Source of the DNA: Acidocella sp. KAb 2-4
GTDB taxonomy: Bacteria > Pseudomonadota > Alphaproteobacteria > Acetobacterales > Acetobacteraceae
Assembly (NCBI RefSeq): GCF_020567705.1
Contig: NZ_JAJDJU010000007.1
Span: 1 to 64,000, forward strand
Reading direction: 5' to 3'
Length of the DNA stretch: 64,000 bases
The position numbers and the translations under genes were made by a program. The notes under the pieces are model-generated. The model saw nothing but the letters and a program-made list of their open reading frames with translations. It ran no database searches and was not told the origin of the DNA. Positions within the stretch are counted from its first letter, which is position 1, and the number at the start of each line of letters is the position of its first letter. This document shows, in pieces, positions 53,663 through 62,815 of this stretch.

Positions 53663-54241
53663 ATGTTCAGATTGATCCGCTTCGCGTCTCTCACCCCGGT
53701 CCCCTGGCGCAATGGCGGCGGCCGCACCTGGGAATACGCCGTCCACCCGCCCGGCGCGGGCTTCGAGGATTTCGCCTGGCGGGCCAGCCGCGCCGAAATC
53801 CGCGCCGAGGGGCCGTTTTCCAGTTTCACGGGCATCGACCGCACTTTGACCACGCTCGATGGCGCGGCGCTCGAATTGGAGACGCCCGAGGCGCGGCTGC
53901 GTCTCGACGCCAGCAGCGCCCCGTTCTCCTTCCCGGGGGAACTCCCCGTGCATGGCCGGCCGGTGGGCGGCGTCTCCTTCGACTTCAACGCCATGACCCG
54001 CCGCGGCGCCTGGCGGCATGAGGCCCGGCGCGTCAACCTCGCCGCCGGCGAGACATTGCGGACCACGGCGGACGCGCATCTCCTGCTGGCGGAAACCGCC
54101 TGCACCCTGATTATATCCGGCCAGCGTGAAACACTCACCCCGATGGACGCGCTGCTCGCCGACACGCCGCTCGCCATAACGCTGGAAAGCCCGGCAAGCG
54201 CGCGCCTACTCTCCATCGCCTATTCCGCGTGCAGCGGCTGA
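53663..54241 (+). CDS. HutD/Ves-family protein
   Basis: A 192-residue bicupin-like protein with the HutD start pattern TPVPWRNGGGRTWEYAV and FAWRASRAEIRAEGPFSSFTGIDRTLTTLDG. HutD accompanies histidine-utilisation operons in Pseudomonas, where it limits pathway activity, but no hut genes are in this window. AGGGGAAA precedes the ATG. Function here unknown. Confidence 0.87.
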   Translation: MFRLIRFASLTPVPWRNGGGRTWEYAVHPPGAGFEDFAWRASRAEIRAEGPFSSFTGIDRTLTTLDGAALELETPEARLRLDASSAPFSFPGELPVHGRPVGGVSFDFNAMTRRGAWRHEARRVNLAAGETLRTTADAHLLLAETACTLIISGQRETLTPMDALLADTPLAITLESPASARLLSIAYSACSG

Positions 54242-54300
54242 TCGCGGTCAGGGGTGCGTCTGGCTGACGGGGCGGCGCAAACTGCGCGTCTGCCGTATTA

Positions 54301-54387
54301 TGGTGCGGGTGGGGGGACTCGAACCCCCACAGGCCAAAGGCCCAACGGATTTTAAGTCCGGTGCGTCTACCATTCCGCCACACCCGC
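54301..54387 (-). tRNA. tRNA-Leu (UAA)
   Basis: An 87 nt class II tRNA: acceptor GCGGGTG/CACCCGC (54381-54387 with 54305-54311 region), anticodon loop CTTAAAA with TAA anticodon, a long variable arm and an encoded CCA end (54301-54303). The T-arm GGTTCGAGTCC is intact. Confidence 0.95.
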
Positions 54388-54469
54388 GCCGCTTCTCCCC
54401 TAACCCGGAGCCGCCGCGCCGGGCAATAACCCGTTGACCAGCCACGGCGGTACTTGGCAGCAACACGCC

Positions 54470-56266
54470 ATGCCCCGCGCCAAGCCGACTCCCTCGAAAC
54501 CCACCCCCAAGGCCAAGCCGCCGCTCGCGCTTCATCTGCGCCGCGCCTGGGCGGTGGCGCGGCTGCTCATCATCGGCGCCATCTGGGGCGGGCTGGCGCT
54601 GTTCCTGGCCGATCTCTGGTTCACCTGGGACATGCCGAACCCCGCCACGGCCGTCACCACGCCGCGCCGCCCGGCCATTTTGCTGCTCGACCCCGCGGGC
54701 CAGCTCGCCGCCCGGTTTGGCGACGCCTCGGGCCGGGTGGTGCTGCCCTCGACCCTGCCGCCCTATGTCCCCGCCGCCTTCATCGCCATCGAAGACCGCC
54801 GCTTTTACCAGCACGGCCCGTTCGACCTCGAGGGCATCGCCCGCGCTCTGGCCTCCGACCTCATGCACCGGCGCGTCGTGCAGGGCGGCTCCACCCTCAC
54901 CCAGCAAGTGGCCAAGACGCTGTTCCTCACCAACCAGCGCACGCTGCGCCGCAAGGTGCAGGAGGCCGTGCTCTCCCTCTGGCTCGCCCGCCATTACAGC
55001 CGCGACGAAATTCTCGGCATCTATCTCAACCGGGTTTACCTGGGCGAGGGCGCCTATGGGGTGGATGCCGCCGCCAGGCTCTATTTCGGTGTGCCGGCGC
55101 GCCAGCTCTCCCTGGCGCAGGCGGCGATCCTGGCGGGGCTGCCCAAGGCGCCCTCCAGCCTCAACCCGCTCACCAATGCCCAGGCCGCCGCCGCCCGCGC
55201 CACCGAGGTGCTGGACGCGATGGTCGCCACCGGGGCGATCAGCCCCGAGCAGGAAAACGCCGCCGCGGCCCAGCTCGCCGATGCCGCACAGCCGGTCTCG
55301 CGCACCTCCTGGTTCGCGCTCTGGGTGATGCAGCAGGAGAGCGCGCAGATTCCCGAAGGCGAGGACATCACCTTCGCCACTACCCTGAACCCGGCCCTGC
55401 AAGCCACCGCCCAGGCCGCGCTGGATGGCGCGATCGCCACCCAGGGCCCGGCGCTGCGCGTCTCCCAGGGCGCGGTGGTGGTGGTGGACGCGCATAGCGG
55501 CGCGGTGCGGGCGCTGATCGGCGGCGTCGGCAACCGCGAGGGCTATAACCGCGCCACCCTGGCCCGCCGCCAGACCGGCTCGGCGATCAAGCCCATCGTC
55601 TGGCTGGCCGGCCTGCGCGCGGGCATGTCGCCCTCCGACACCGTGCTCGACGCCCCGCTCTACCTGCACGGCTACCACCCGCACGACTATGAGGCGGGCT
55701 ATCACGGCGAGGTTTCGATGACCGAGGCGCTGGCGGATTCGATGAACACCGCCGCCATCCGTATCCTGCTGCGCGCGGGCGGGCCCCGGCGGGTGATCGC
55801 GGTGGCCCGCCTGTTGGGGCTGAACGACAATTTCCCCGACGATGCGACCATGGCGCTGGGCACCGGCGCGGTCGGCGTGCTGCAAATGGCGGCGGCCTAT
55901 GCCACGTTTTTCAATGGCGGCGAGCGGGTCACCCCCTACGGCGTCACCGCCATCAACGGCGCGCCCGCCCCGCACGCGCCGTCGGTGCCGGTGGTCGATC
56001 CCGCCCAGGCGCAGGCCGTGGCTGGGATGATGCGCGCCGTGGTCACCGGCGGCACGGGCAAGGCCGCGTTCATCCCCAGCCTCTACACCGCGGGCAAGAC
56101 CGGCACGACCCAGGATTACCGCGACGCCTGGTTCATCGGCTATACCGGGGGCGACATCATCGCCGTCTGGCTGGGCAATGACGATAACAGCCCCACCAAC
56201 AAGATGCTCGGCGGCACCCTCCCGGCGCAGATTTTCAAACAGGTCGCCCTGGCGCTGGGCGGCTAG
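54470..56266 (+). CDS. Class A penicillin-binding protein (PBP1A-type)
   Basis: A 598-residue bifunctional peptidoglycan synthase: one transmembrane helix (about 27-47), glycosyltransferase motifs EDRRFYQHGPFD (about 109) and GGSTLTQQVAKTLFL, and transpeptidase motifs SAIKP near 370 (active Ser in the SxxK box), SMN and KTGTTQ near 542. It is shorter than E. coli PBP1a, lacking the C-terminal extra domain. The start at ATG 54470 is chosen over a TTG at 54434 because the basic N-terminal tail begins there. Confidence 0.92.
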   Translation: MPRAKPTPSKPTPKAKPPLALHLRRAWAVARLLIIGAIWGGLALFLADLWFTWDMPNPATAVTTPRRPAILLLDPAGQLAARFGDASGRVVLPSTLPPYVPAAFIAIEDRRFYQHGPFDLEGIARALASDLMHRRVVQGGSTLTQQVAKTLFLTNQRTLRRKVQEAVLSLWLARHYSRDEILGIYLNRVYLGEGAYGVDAAARLYFGVPARQLSLAQAAILAGLPKAPSSLNPLTNAQAAAARATEVLDAMVATGAISPEQENAAAAQLADAAQPVSRTSWFALWVMQQESAQIPEGEDITFATTLNPALQATAQAALDGAIATQGPALRVSQGAVVVVDAHSGAVRALIGGVGNREGYNRATLARRQTGSAIKPIVWLAGLRAGMSPSDTVLDAPLYLHGYHPHDYEAGYHGEVSMTEALADSMNTAAIRILLRAGGPRRVIAVARLLGLNDNFPDDATMALGTGAVGVLQMAAAYATFFNGGERVTPYGVTAINGAPAPHAPSVPVVDPAQAQAVAGMMRAVVTGGTGKAAFIPSLYTAGKTGTTQDYRDAWFIGYTGGDIIAVWLGNDDNSPTNKMLGGTLPAQIFKQVALALGG

Positions 56267-56267
56267 A

Positions 56268-57452
56268 TTACCGCCCCATCGCCGCGCGCATGAAGCGCTT
56301 CTTCAGCCCCGGCAGGCGCTCCACGGCGGCGAGGCCCAGGTCGCGCGCCAGCCGGATCGGCGGGAAATTGGTCGAGAACAGCCGGTCCAGCGTGTCCATG
56401 CCCATCAGCATGGCCAAGTTGATCGGCCGCCGCGCGGCCTGATAGCGGGCCAGCAGCGCGGGCGCGCCGGGGTCTTCGGCGCCGTCCAATATCCGCACCA
56501 GCGCCTCGGCATCCTGGAAGCCCAGGTTCAAGCCTTGCCCGGCGATCGGGTGCACGCCATGCGCGGCGTCGCCCACCAGCACCAGCCGCGTGTCGTAATA
56601 CCGCGCCGCATATTGCGCCGAGAGCGGATACAGCCAGCGCCGCCCGGCCAGCGCGATGCGCCCTAGCCGGTTGCCGAGGCGCTTTTCCACCTCGGCCAGG
56701 AAAGGCTCATCCGGCATGGCGTAGAGTTTCTGCGCCGCCGCATCGCGCTCGGTGAACACGATGGCGGAGACGTTGGGGTGCTCCGCCGTGCCGGTCATCG
56801 GCAGCACGGCGAACGGCCCACCCGGCAGGAAATGCTCCAGCGCCACGTTATTATGCGGGCGCTCATGCGCGATGGCGAAGATGACCCCGGTCTGATGATA
56901 GGGCAGGCGAGTCAGCCCGATCCGCGCCTGCTCGCGCAGCGCCGATTTGCGGCCCTCGGCGGCCACCACCAGCTTGGCGGTGAATTCCTCCTCGCCGACG
57001 CGCAGGCGCACCTGCGCGTCGCTGCGCTCCACCAGGGCCTCGGCCGGGGCGCGCAGGGTCAGGTTGGGCGCGGTGTGCAGCGCCTGGTTCAGCGCGATGC
57101 GGATCGAGCGCGCCTCGATGATCCAGCCGAACGGGTCCTCGCCCACGTCGCGATGGTCGAAATGCAGTTTCAGCGGCGAGGGCGCGCGGCCGAGCTTGCC
57201 GTCGGTCACGTCGATATCCAGGATCGGGCAGGGGGCGTAGGGCAGCTCGTCCCAGATCCCGGCCCACTCCATCACCACCTTGCTGCCCGCGGCGATGGCA
57301 TAGGCGCGGCCGTCAAAGGCCTCGTCCTCCATCGGCGTCAGATCCGCCCGGTCGACCAGGAGGACGCGCTGGCCGCGCGCGGCCAGGGCCAAAGCCAGCG
57401 TGCCGCCCACCGGGCCGGCGCCAATAATCGCGATGTCATGGGTGGTTGTCAT
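56268..57452 (-). CDS. UbiH/UbiF-family FAD hydroxylase
   Basis: A 394-residue flavin monooxygenase with GAGPVGGTLALALAARG (11-27), VVAAEGRKSALREQARIG and GDAAHGVHPIAGQGLNLGFQDAEAL near residue 290, the signature of ubiquinone-biosynthesis hydroxylases. It hydroxylates the quinone ring; UbiH versus UbiF/UbiL cannot be decided from this locus. It converges with the PBP gene, two bases apart. Confidence 0.9.
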   Translation of the reverse strand: MTTTHDIAIIGAGPVGGTLALALAARGQRVLLVDRADLTPMEDEAFDGRAYAIAAGSKVVMEWAGIWDELPYAPCPILDIDVTDGKLGRAPSPLKLHFDHRDVGEDPFGWIIEARSIRIALNQALHTAPNLTLRAPAEALVERSDAQVRLRVGEEEFTAKLVVAAEGRKSALREQARIGLTRLPYHQTGVIFAIAHERPHNNVALEHFLPGGPFAVLPMTGTAEHPNVSAIVFTERDAAAQKLYAMPDEPFLAEVEKRLGNRLGRIALAGRRWLYPLSAQYAARYYDTRLVLVGDAAHGVHPIAGQGLNLGFQDAEALVRILDGAEDPGAPALLARYQAARRPINLAMLMGMDTLDRLFSTNFPPIRLARDLGLAAVERLPGLKKRFMRAAMGR

Positions 57453-57614
57453 GCCGGTAATCTAATCGCGCGGTGGCAGCGCGCCAAGCCCCAGCCCCAG
57501 CTGAGCTGGTTTTGGGCAATTTGCGCGCTTCTTCTGCCTATAAATTGCGCTTTGCCCGCCGTTGCGGCGCGATGTCATCTGGTCCCGCATATTTTTCGTG
57601 CGGCTCTAGGCTTC

Positions 57615-57628
57615 GGCATGGTCCTTGC
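57615..57628 (+). promoter_or_regulatory. Sigma-54 promoter GGCATGGTCCTTGC of ammonium transporter
   Basis: GG (57615-57616) and GC (57627-57628) have the exact 10 bp separation required by RpoN, with TTGC at -12. It lies about 85 bp before the ammonium transporter, a classic NtrC/RpoN target. An upstream 7 bp inverted repeat, GCAATTT/AAATTGC, is a weak enhancer candidate. Confidence 0.75.
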
Positions 57629-57713
57629 TTTGTTGGTTGGTGTCACGTCAACGAGCCCTCCACAAAGTGCTCCGCCGGTCTGTCAGGCTCCAGACCATCA
57701 AAAGCGGAGAAGC

Positions 57714-59051
57714 ATGAGGAACATAGATTCGATGAGCAAGCGATCGATATTGACGGCGGTCACGGCAGGTCTGGGGATGCTCGCCGCGGGGGCCGCGCCC
57801 GCGCTGGCGCAGAGCACCACGCCCACCCTGAATCCCGGTGACACCGCCTGGATGCTGACCTCCTCGGTGCTGGTGCTGATGATGACCGTGCCGGGCCTCG
57901 CCCTGTATTATGGCGGCCTGCTGCGCCGGAAAAACATCCTGGCCATGCTCATGCAGTGCTTCTTCGCCACCGGGCTGATCTCGGTGCTGTGGGTGATCGT
58001 CGGCTACAGCCTCGCCTTCACCGCCGGGTCCGGCCCGTTGGCGCCGTTCATTGGCGGGTTCTCGCGCGTCATGCTCAGCGGCGCCGGGCTCAACGGCCTC
58101 TCGGGCACCATCCCCGAGACGGTGTTCGCCATGTTCCAGTGCACTTTCGCCATCATCACCCCGGTGCTCATCCTGGGCGGCCCGGCTGACCGGCTGAAAT
58201 TCTCCTCCGCCATGGTGTTCCTGGGCATCTGGCTGATCGCCGTGTACGCGCCCATCGCGCACATGGTCTGGGGCCCGGGCGGCTTCCTCGGCGCGGCGGG
58301 CGTGCTCGACTTCGCCGGCGGCACCGTCGTGCACATCAACTCCGCCGTGGCCGGGCTGATCGCGGCCATCATGGTCGGCAAGCGCACCGGCTATGGGCGT
58401 GACAACATGGCCCCTGGCGACCTCGCCTACACCATGACCGGTGGCGCCCTGCTGTGGGTCGGCTGGTTCGGCTTCAACGCCGGCTCCGCGCTCACCTCGG
58501 GCGGCCTCGCGGGCATGGCCATGATCAACACCCACCTCGCCACCTCGGCCGCCGTTGTCTCCTGGACGCTGGTGGAGTGGCTGGTGAAGGGCAAGCCGAG
58601 CCTGCTGGGCGCGGTCTCCGGCGCGGTGGCGGGCCTCGTCGCCATCACCCCGGCTTGCGGCTTCGTCGGCGTGCCGGGCGCGCTGGTCATTGGCCTAGCC
58701 GCGGGCGCGGTGTGCTACTGGGGCGTCACCGGCTTCAAGGGCATGTTCAAGTATGACGACGCGTTGGACGTCTGGGGCGTGCATGGCCTGGGCGGCATCC
58801 TCGGCGCGCTGCTCACCGGCGTGTTCGCGCTCAACGAGGTCGGCGGCCATGCCGGGCTGATCGAGGGCAACGCCCACCAAGTGCTGCTGCAGGCCGAGGG
58901 CATCGTCGTCACCATCCTGTACAGCGGCATCGTCTCCTTCATCGTGCTCAAGCTCATCGACCTGACCATGGGCCTGCGCGTGAGCAAGGAGGACGAGGTC
59001 GAGGGTCTGGACATCGCCCAGCACGGCGAGAAGCTCCAGCACTTCGCCTGA
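57714..59051 (+). CDS. amtB: Ammonium transporter (AmtB family)
   Basis: A 445-residue Amt protein with an N-terminal signal peptide ending APALAQ, then 11 predicted helices. The twin-His pore region is represented by AGGTVVHINSAVAGL and VWGVHGLGGILGALLTG, and the family signature ILGGPADRLKFSS is present. It imports ammonium under nitrogen limitation. A GlnK gene, its usual partner, is not adjacent. GGAGA precedes ATG 57714. Confidence 0.93.
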   Translation: MRNIDSMSKRSILTAVTAGLGMLAAGAAPALAQSTTPTLNPGDTAWMLTSSVLVLMMTVPGLALYYGGLLRRKNILAMLMQCFFATGLISVLWVIVGYSLAFTAGSGPLAPFIGGFSRVMLSGAGLNGLSGTIPETVFAMFQCTFAIITPVLILGGPADRLKFSSAMVFLGIWLIAVYAPIAHMVWGPGGFLGAAGVLDFAGGTVVHINSAVAGLIAAIMVGKRTGYGRDNMAPGDLAYTMTGGALLWVGWFGFNAGSALTSGGLAGMAMINTHLATSAAVVSWTLVEWLVKGKPSLLGAVSGAVAGLVAITPACGFVGVPGALVIGLAAGAVCYWGVTGFKGMFKYDDALDVWGVHGLGGILGALLTGVFALNEVGGHAGLIEGNAHQVLLQAEGIVVTILYSGIVSFIVLKLIDLTMGLRVSKEDEVEGLDIAQHGEKLQHFA

Positions 59052-59073
59052 GCCGCGCGGCGGCGGGCATCGG

Positions 59074-59103
59074 GGCGGGGGGCCATGCGCCCCCCGCCTT
59101 TTT
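59074..59103 (+). terminator. Rho-independent terminator after amtB
   Basis: GGCGGGGGGC (59074-59083) and GCCCCCCGCC (59089-59098) form a perfect 10 bp stem with a 5 nt loop and five T residues. Confidence 0.92.
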
Positions 59104-59121
59104 GCTGTCCGCGCCGCCGCC

Positions 59122-59135
59122 ATGATCCAGATCAA
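59122..59135 (+). promoter_or_regulatory. FNR/Dnr-like box ATGATCCAGATCAA upstream of globin
   Basis: Nine of ten conserved positions of TTGAT-N4-ATCAA. As a class II site it would start transcription near 59170, 22 nt before the globin ATG. Confidence 0.6.
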
Positions 59136-59191
59136 AGTTTTTTGCGAAAATTTTTGCTTTGGTGCCTGCCCGGTTGACATCAGGCAGGGCA

Positions 59192-59602
59192 ATGGACGGC
59201 ACGGTTATCGAAGACAAAGCGACTCCCTATCAGCGTCTCGGCGGGGCCGAGGGCGTGCGCCGGCTGGCGGACGCGTTTTACGACGTCATGGAGCGCAACC
59301 CCGCTTATACCGAGTTGCGCGCCATGCACGAGGCCGATCTCGGCCCGATGCGCGAATCGTTGGCTGGGTTCTTCTCGGTCTGGCTCGGCGGCCCGCGCGA
59401 CTGGATCGAGAAGCGCGGCGGCTTCTGCATCATGTCCCGCCACGCCAAGATGAACGTGACTAAGGCCACCGCTCGGCAATGGATGGACGCGATGCGCGAC
59501 GCCCTGCGCGAGATCGGGGCCGAGACCGAACTTGCTGAAAAAATGGACGATGCGCTGAGCCAGCTGGCGATGGCGATGTCCTGGCGCGGCGAAACGCGCT
59601 AA
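59192..59602 (+). CDS. Group II truncated haemoglobin
   Basis: A 136-residue 2-on-2 globin: YQRLGGAEGVRRLADAFYDVMERNP, the hydrophobic HEADLGPMRESLAGFFSVWLGGP and the proximal His in IMSRHAKMNV near residue 79. Group II members bind O2/NO and link to low-oxygen or nitrosative stress; an FNR-like box lies upstream. AGGCAGGG precedes ATG 59192. Confidence 0.88.
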   Translation: MDGTVIEDKATPYQRLGGAEGVRRLADAFYDVMERNPAYTELRAMHEADLGPMRESLAGFFSVWLGGPRDWIEKRGGFCIMSRHAKMNVTKATARQWMDAMRDALREIGAETELAEKMDDALSQLAMAMSWRGETR

Positions 59603-59721
59603 CCACCCGGCCCGGCGGGGCTTTAAGCCAGAGAAAACAAGGCTGACATTTGCACGCCCTGGGTTGAAGCCCGGGGCGGCTGGCATTATGCACGCGCCAT
59701 TCAGGACGGAACAGGCGAGAC

Positions 59722-61764
59722 ATGGCAAGCATTGGCGATCTTTCAGGCAACGAGGCGGCGCTGGCGCGGCAGGCGGAGATCCTGGCCCAGCCCCTGACCG
59801 AGGAGCGCATGATGGCCAACGCCATCCGCGCCCTCGCCATCGACGCCGTGGAAGCCGCCAAATCCGGCCATCCCGGCATGCCGATGGGCATGGCCGACGC
59901 CGCCACCGCGCTATGGACGCGGGCGATGAAATTCGACGCCGCCGATCCCGGCTGGTGGGACCGCGACCGTTTCGTGCTCTCCGCCGGGCATGGCTCCATG
60001 CTGCTCTACGCGCTGCTGCACCTCACCGGGCATGAGGGCATGGGCATCGACCAGATCAAGAATTTCCGCCAACTGCACGCCGCCGCCGCCGGGCACCCGG
60101 AATATGGCGAGCATCCGGCCATCGAGATGACCACCGGCCCGCTGGGCCAGGGCCTCGCCACCGCCGTTGGCATGGCGCTGGCTGAGCGCATGCTCGCCGC
60201 CAAATTCGGCAAGAGCCTGGTCGATCACCGCACCTGGGTGGTCGCCGGCGATGGCTGCCTGATGGAGGGCGTGAGCCACGAGGCCGCCGCCCTGGCCGGG
60301 CATCTGAAGCTGAACAAGCTGACCGTGCTGTGGGACGACAACTCGATCTCCATCGACGGCGCCACCGGCATGGCCACCTCCGAGGACCCGCTGAAACGCT
60401 TCGCCGCCTATGGCTGGGCCACCAAGCGCGTGGACGGGCATGATTTCGCGCAGCTCCAGGCCGCGCTGGCTTTCGCGCAGAAATCCTCGAAGCCCACCAT
60501 CATCGCCTGCCGCACCGTGATCGGGCTGGGCGCGCCGTCCAAGGCGGGCACCGCGGGGGTGCATGGCGCGCCGCTGGGCGGGGCCGAGGCCGAGGCCGCC
60601 AAGCGCGCCCTGCACTGGCCGCATTTGCCCTTCGTGGTGCCCAATGAGGTCTATCACAACTGGCACGAGGCCGGGGCGCGCGGCGCCGCGCCGCGCCGCG
60701 CTTGGCTCAAGCGCCTAGCCAAGCACCCGATGCGCGCCGAGTTCGAGCGGGTGATGCAGGGCAAGCTGCCCGAGGGCTGGGCCGAGGCGATGTCCGCCTA
60801 CAAGGCGCAGCTGGCCGAGAGCAAGCCGAAACTCGCCACCCGCCAGTCCAGCCAGAAGGCGCTGGAGGTGCTGGTGCCCGCCATCCCCGAGCTGGTCGGC
60901 GGCTCCGCCGATCTCACCGGCTCCAACCTCACCCTGGTCAAGGGCATGGCCGGGGTCGAGCCGGGCAATTACGCCGGGCGCTACATCTATTACGGCGTGC
61001 GCGAGTTCGGCATGGCCGCGGCGATGAACGGCCTCGCCCTGCATGGCGGGCTGATCCCCTATGGCGGCACGTTCTTCGTGTTCTCCGACTATATGCGCCC
61101 GGCCATCCGCCTTGCGGCGCTGATGCGCGTGCGCGCCATCCATGTGCTGACGCATGATTCCATCGGCCTGGGCGAAGACGGCCCGACCCACCAGCCGATC
61201 GAGCATCTCGCCTCCTTCCGCGCGATGCCGAACGTGCTCACTTTGCGCCCGGCCGACGCCATCGAGACCGCCGAGGCCTGGGAGGTGGCGATCCGCAACA
61301 CCACCGGGCCCAGCCTGCTGGTGCTCTCGCGCCAGGGCGTGCCGGCGCTGCGCGATGTCGCCAACGGCAACAAGACCGCCCGCGGCGCCTATGTGCTGGC
61401 CGAGGCCGAGGGCGGCCAGCGCGCCGCCACCATCATCGCCACCGGCACCGAGGTGTCGCTGGCCATGGCCGCGCGCAAGGCGCTGGCGGCGCAGGGCGTG
61501 CAGGTCGCCGTGGTCTCCGCGCCGAGCTTCGAGCTGTTCGCGCAGCAGAGCGCCGAATACCAAGCCGAAGTGCTGGGCAGCGCCCCGCGTGTCGGCGTCG
61601 AGGCCGCCTGCGGCTTCGGCTGGGAGCGTTGGCTGGGCCAAGGCGGGGTGTTCATCGGCATGACCGGCTTCGGCGCTTCGGCCCCGGCGGAGGTGCTGTA
61701 TCAGCATTTCGGCATTACCGAGGCGGCGATCTGCCAAGCCGTCACCGGGCTTCTCAACGGCTAA
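59722..61764 (+). CDS. tkt: Transketolase
   Basis: A 680-residue thiamine-diphosphate enzyme: [23 protein letters not shown] at the N-terminal domain, [14 protein letters not shown] for the ThDP-Mg site, [11 protein letters not shown], and the middle domain [34 protein letters not shown]. It exchanges two-carbon units in the pentose phosphate/Calvin pathways. It starts a tkt-gap-pgk cluster with short gaps. Confidence 0.96.
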   Translation: MASIGDLSGNEAALARQAEILAQPLTEERMMANAIRALAIDAVEAAKSGHPGMPMGMADAATALWTRAMKFDAADPGWWDRDRFVLSAGHGSMLLYALLHLTGHEGMGIDQIKNFRQLHAAAAGHPEYGEHPAIEMTTGPLGQGLATAVGMALAERMLAAKFGKSLVDHRTWVVAGDGCLMEGVSHEAAALAGHLKLNKLTVLWDDNSISIDGATGMATSEDPLKRFAAYGWATKRVDGHDFAQLQAALAFAQKSSKPTIIACRTVIGLGAPSKAGTAGVHGAPLGGAEAEAAKRALHWPHLPFVVPNEVYHNWHEAGARGAAPRRAWLKRLAKHPMRAEFERVMQGKLPEGWAEAMSAYKAQLAESKPKLATRQSSQKALEVLVPAIPELVGGSADLTGSNLTLVKGMAGVEPGNYAGRYIYYGVREFGMAAAMNGLALHGGLIPYGGTFFVFSDYMRPAIRLAALMRVRAIHVLTHDSIGLGEDGPTHQPIEHLASFRAMPNVLTLRPADAIETAEAWEVAIRNTTGPSLLVLSRQGVPALRDVANGNKTARGAYVLAEAEGGQRAATIIATGTEVSLAMAARKALAAQGVQVAVVSAPSFELFAQQSAEYQAEVLGSAPRVGVEAACGFGWERWLGQGGVFIGMTGFGASAPAEVLYQHFGITEAAICQAVTGLLNG

Positions 61765-61801
61765 ACCAAAACCATATCCAAGTAACGGAGCGAGAATAAA
61801 A

Positions 61802-62815
61802 ATGGCTGTGAAAATTGCAATCAACGGGTTTGGCCGCATTGGCCGTCTGGTCCTGCGCGCGCTCATCGAGTCCGGCCGCACCGACGTGGAGCCGGTACTG
61901 ATCAACGATCTCGGCTCGGTCGAGGACAACGCCCATATGTTCCGTTACGACTCGGTGCATGGCCGCTTCCCCGGCACCGTCGAGGTCAAGGGCGACAGCC
62001 TGGTCATCACCCATAACGGCCGCACCTATGGCCCGATCAAGGTGAGCGCTGAGCGTGACCCGTCCAAGGTGCCCCTGCAGGGCGTGGACGTGGCGATGGA
62101 ATGCACCGGCCTGTTCACCAAGCGCGAGGCCGCGGCCCAGCTCCTCGCTGCGGGCGCGCGCAAGGTCGTCGTCTCCGCCCCGGCTGACGGCGTGGACGCC
62201 ACCATCGTGTTCGGCGTGAACCACAAGACCCTGACCAAGGACATGCAGGTGATCTCCAACGCCTCCTGCACCACCAACTGTCTGGCCCCGGTCGCCAAGG
62301 TGCTGCACGAAAACTTCGGCATCGAGCGCGGCTACATGGTCACCATCCACTCCTACACCGGCGACCAGAAGACCGTGGACACCCTGCACAAGGACCTGCA
62401 CCGCGCCCGTGCCGCCGCGCTCTCCATGATCCCGACCTCCACCGGCGCCGCCAAGGCCGTTGGTCTGGTGCTGCCGGAGCTGAAGGGCAAGCTGGACGGC
62501 ACCGCCATCCGCGTACCGACCCCCAACGTGTCGCTGATCTCGCTCGACGTGGTGCTGAAGAAGCAGGGCACCGTGGAAGAGATCAACGCCGCCATGAAGA
62601 CGGCTTCCGAAGGCGAGCTGAAGGGCATTCTCGGCTACTCCACTGACAAGCTGGTGAGCCAGGACTTCAACCACTGCCCGGCCTCCTCCACTTTCGACGC
62701 GCCGCAGACCACCATCGTCGATGGCGGCCTGACCCGCGTGCTGTCCTGGTACGACAATGAGTGGGGCTTCTCCAACCGTATGTCCGACACCGCCGCCTAT
62801 TTCGGTGCGCTGTGA
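61802..62815 (+). CDS. gap: Type I glyceraldehyde-3-phosphate dehydrogenase
   Basis: A 337-residue dehydrogenase with NAD site [14 protein letters not shown], catalytic Cys in [12 protein letters not shown], and [13 protein letters not shown] at the C terminus. It interconverts glyceraldehyde-3-phosphate and 1,3-bisphosphoglycerate. GGAG precedes ATG 61802 and the stop overlaps the pgk start. Confidence 0.97.
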   Translation: MAVKIAINGFGRIGRLVLRALIESGRTDVEPVLINDLGSVEDNAHMFRYDSVHGRFPGTVEVKGDSLVITHNGRTYGPIKVSAERDPSKVPLQGVDVAMECTGLFTKREAAAQLLAAGARKVVVSAPADGVDATIVFGVNHKTLTKDMQVISNASCTTNCLAPVAKVLHENFGIERGYMVTIHSYTGDQKTVDTLHKDLHRARAAALSMIPTSTGAAKAVGLVLPELKGKLDGTAIRVPTPNVSLISLDVVLKKQGTVEEINAAMKTASEGELKGILGYSTDKLVSQDFNHCPASSTFDAPQTTIVDGGLTRVLSWYDNEWGFSNRMSDTAAYFGAL

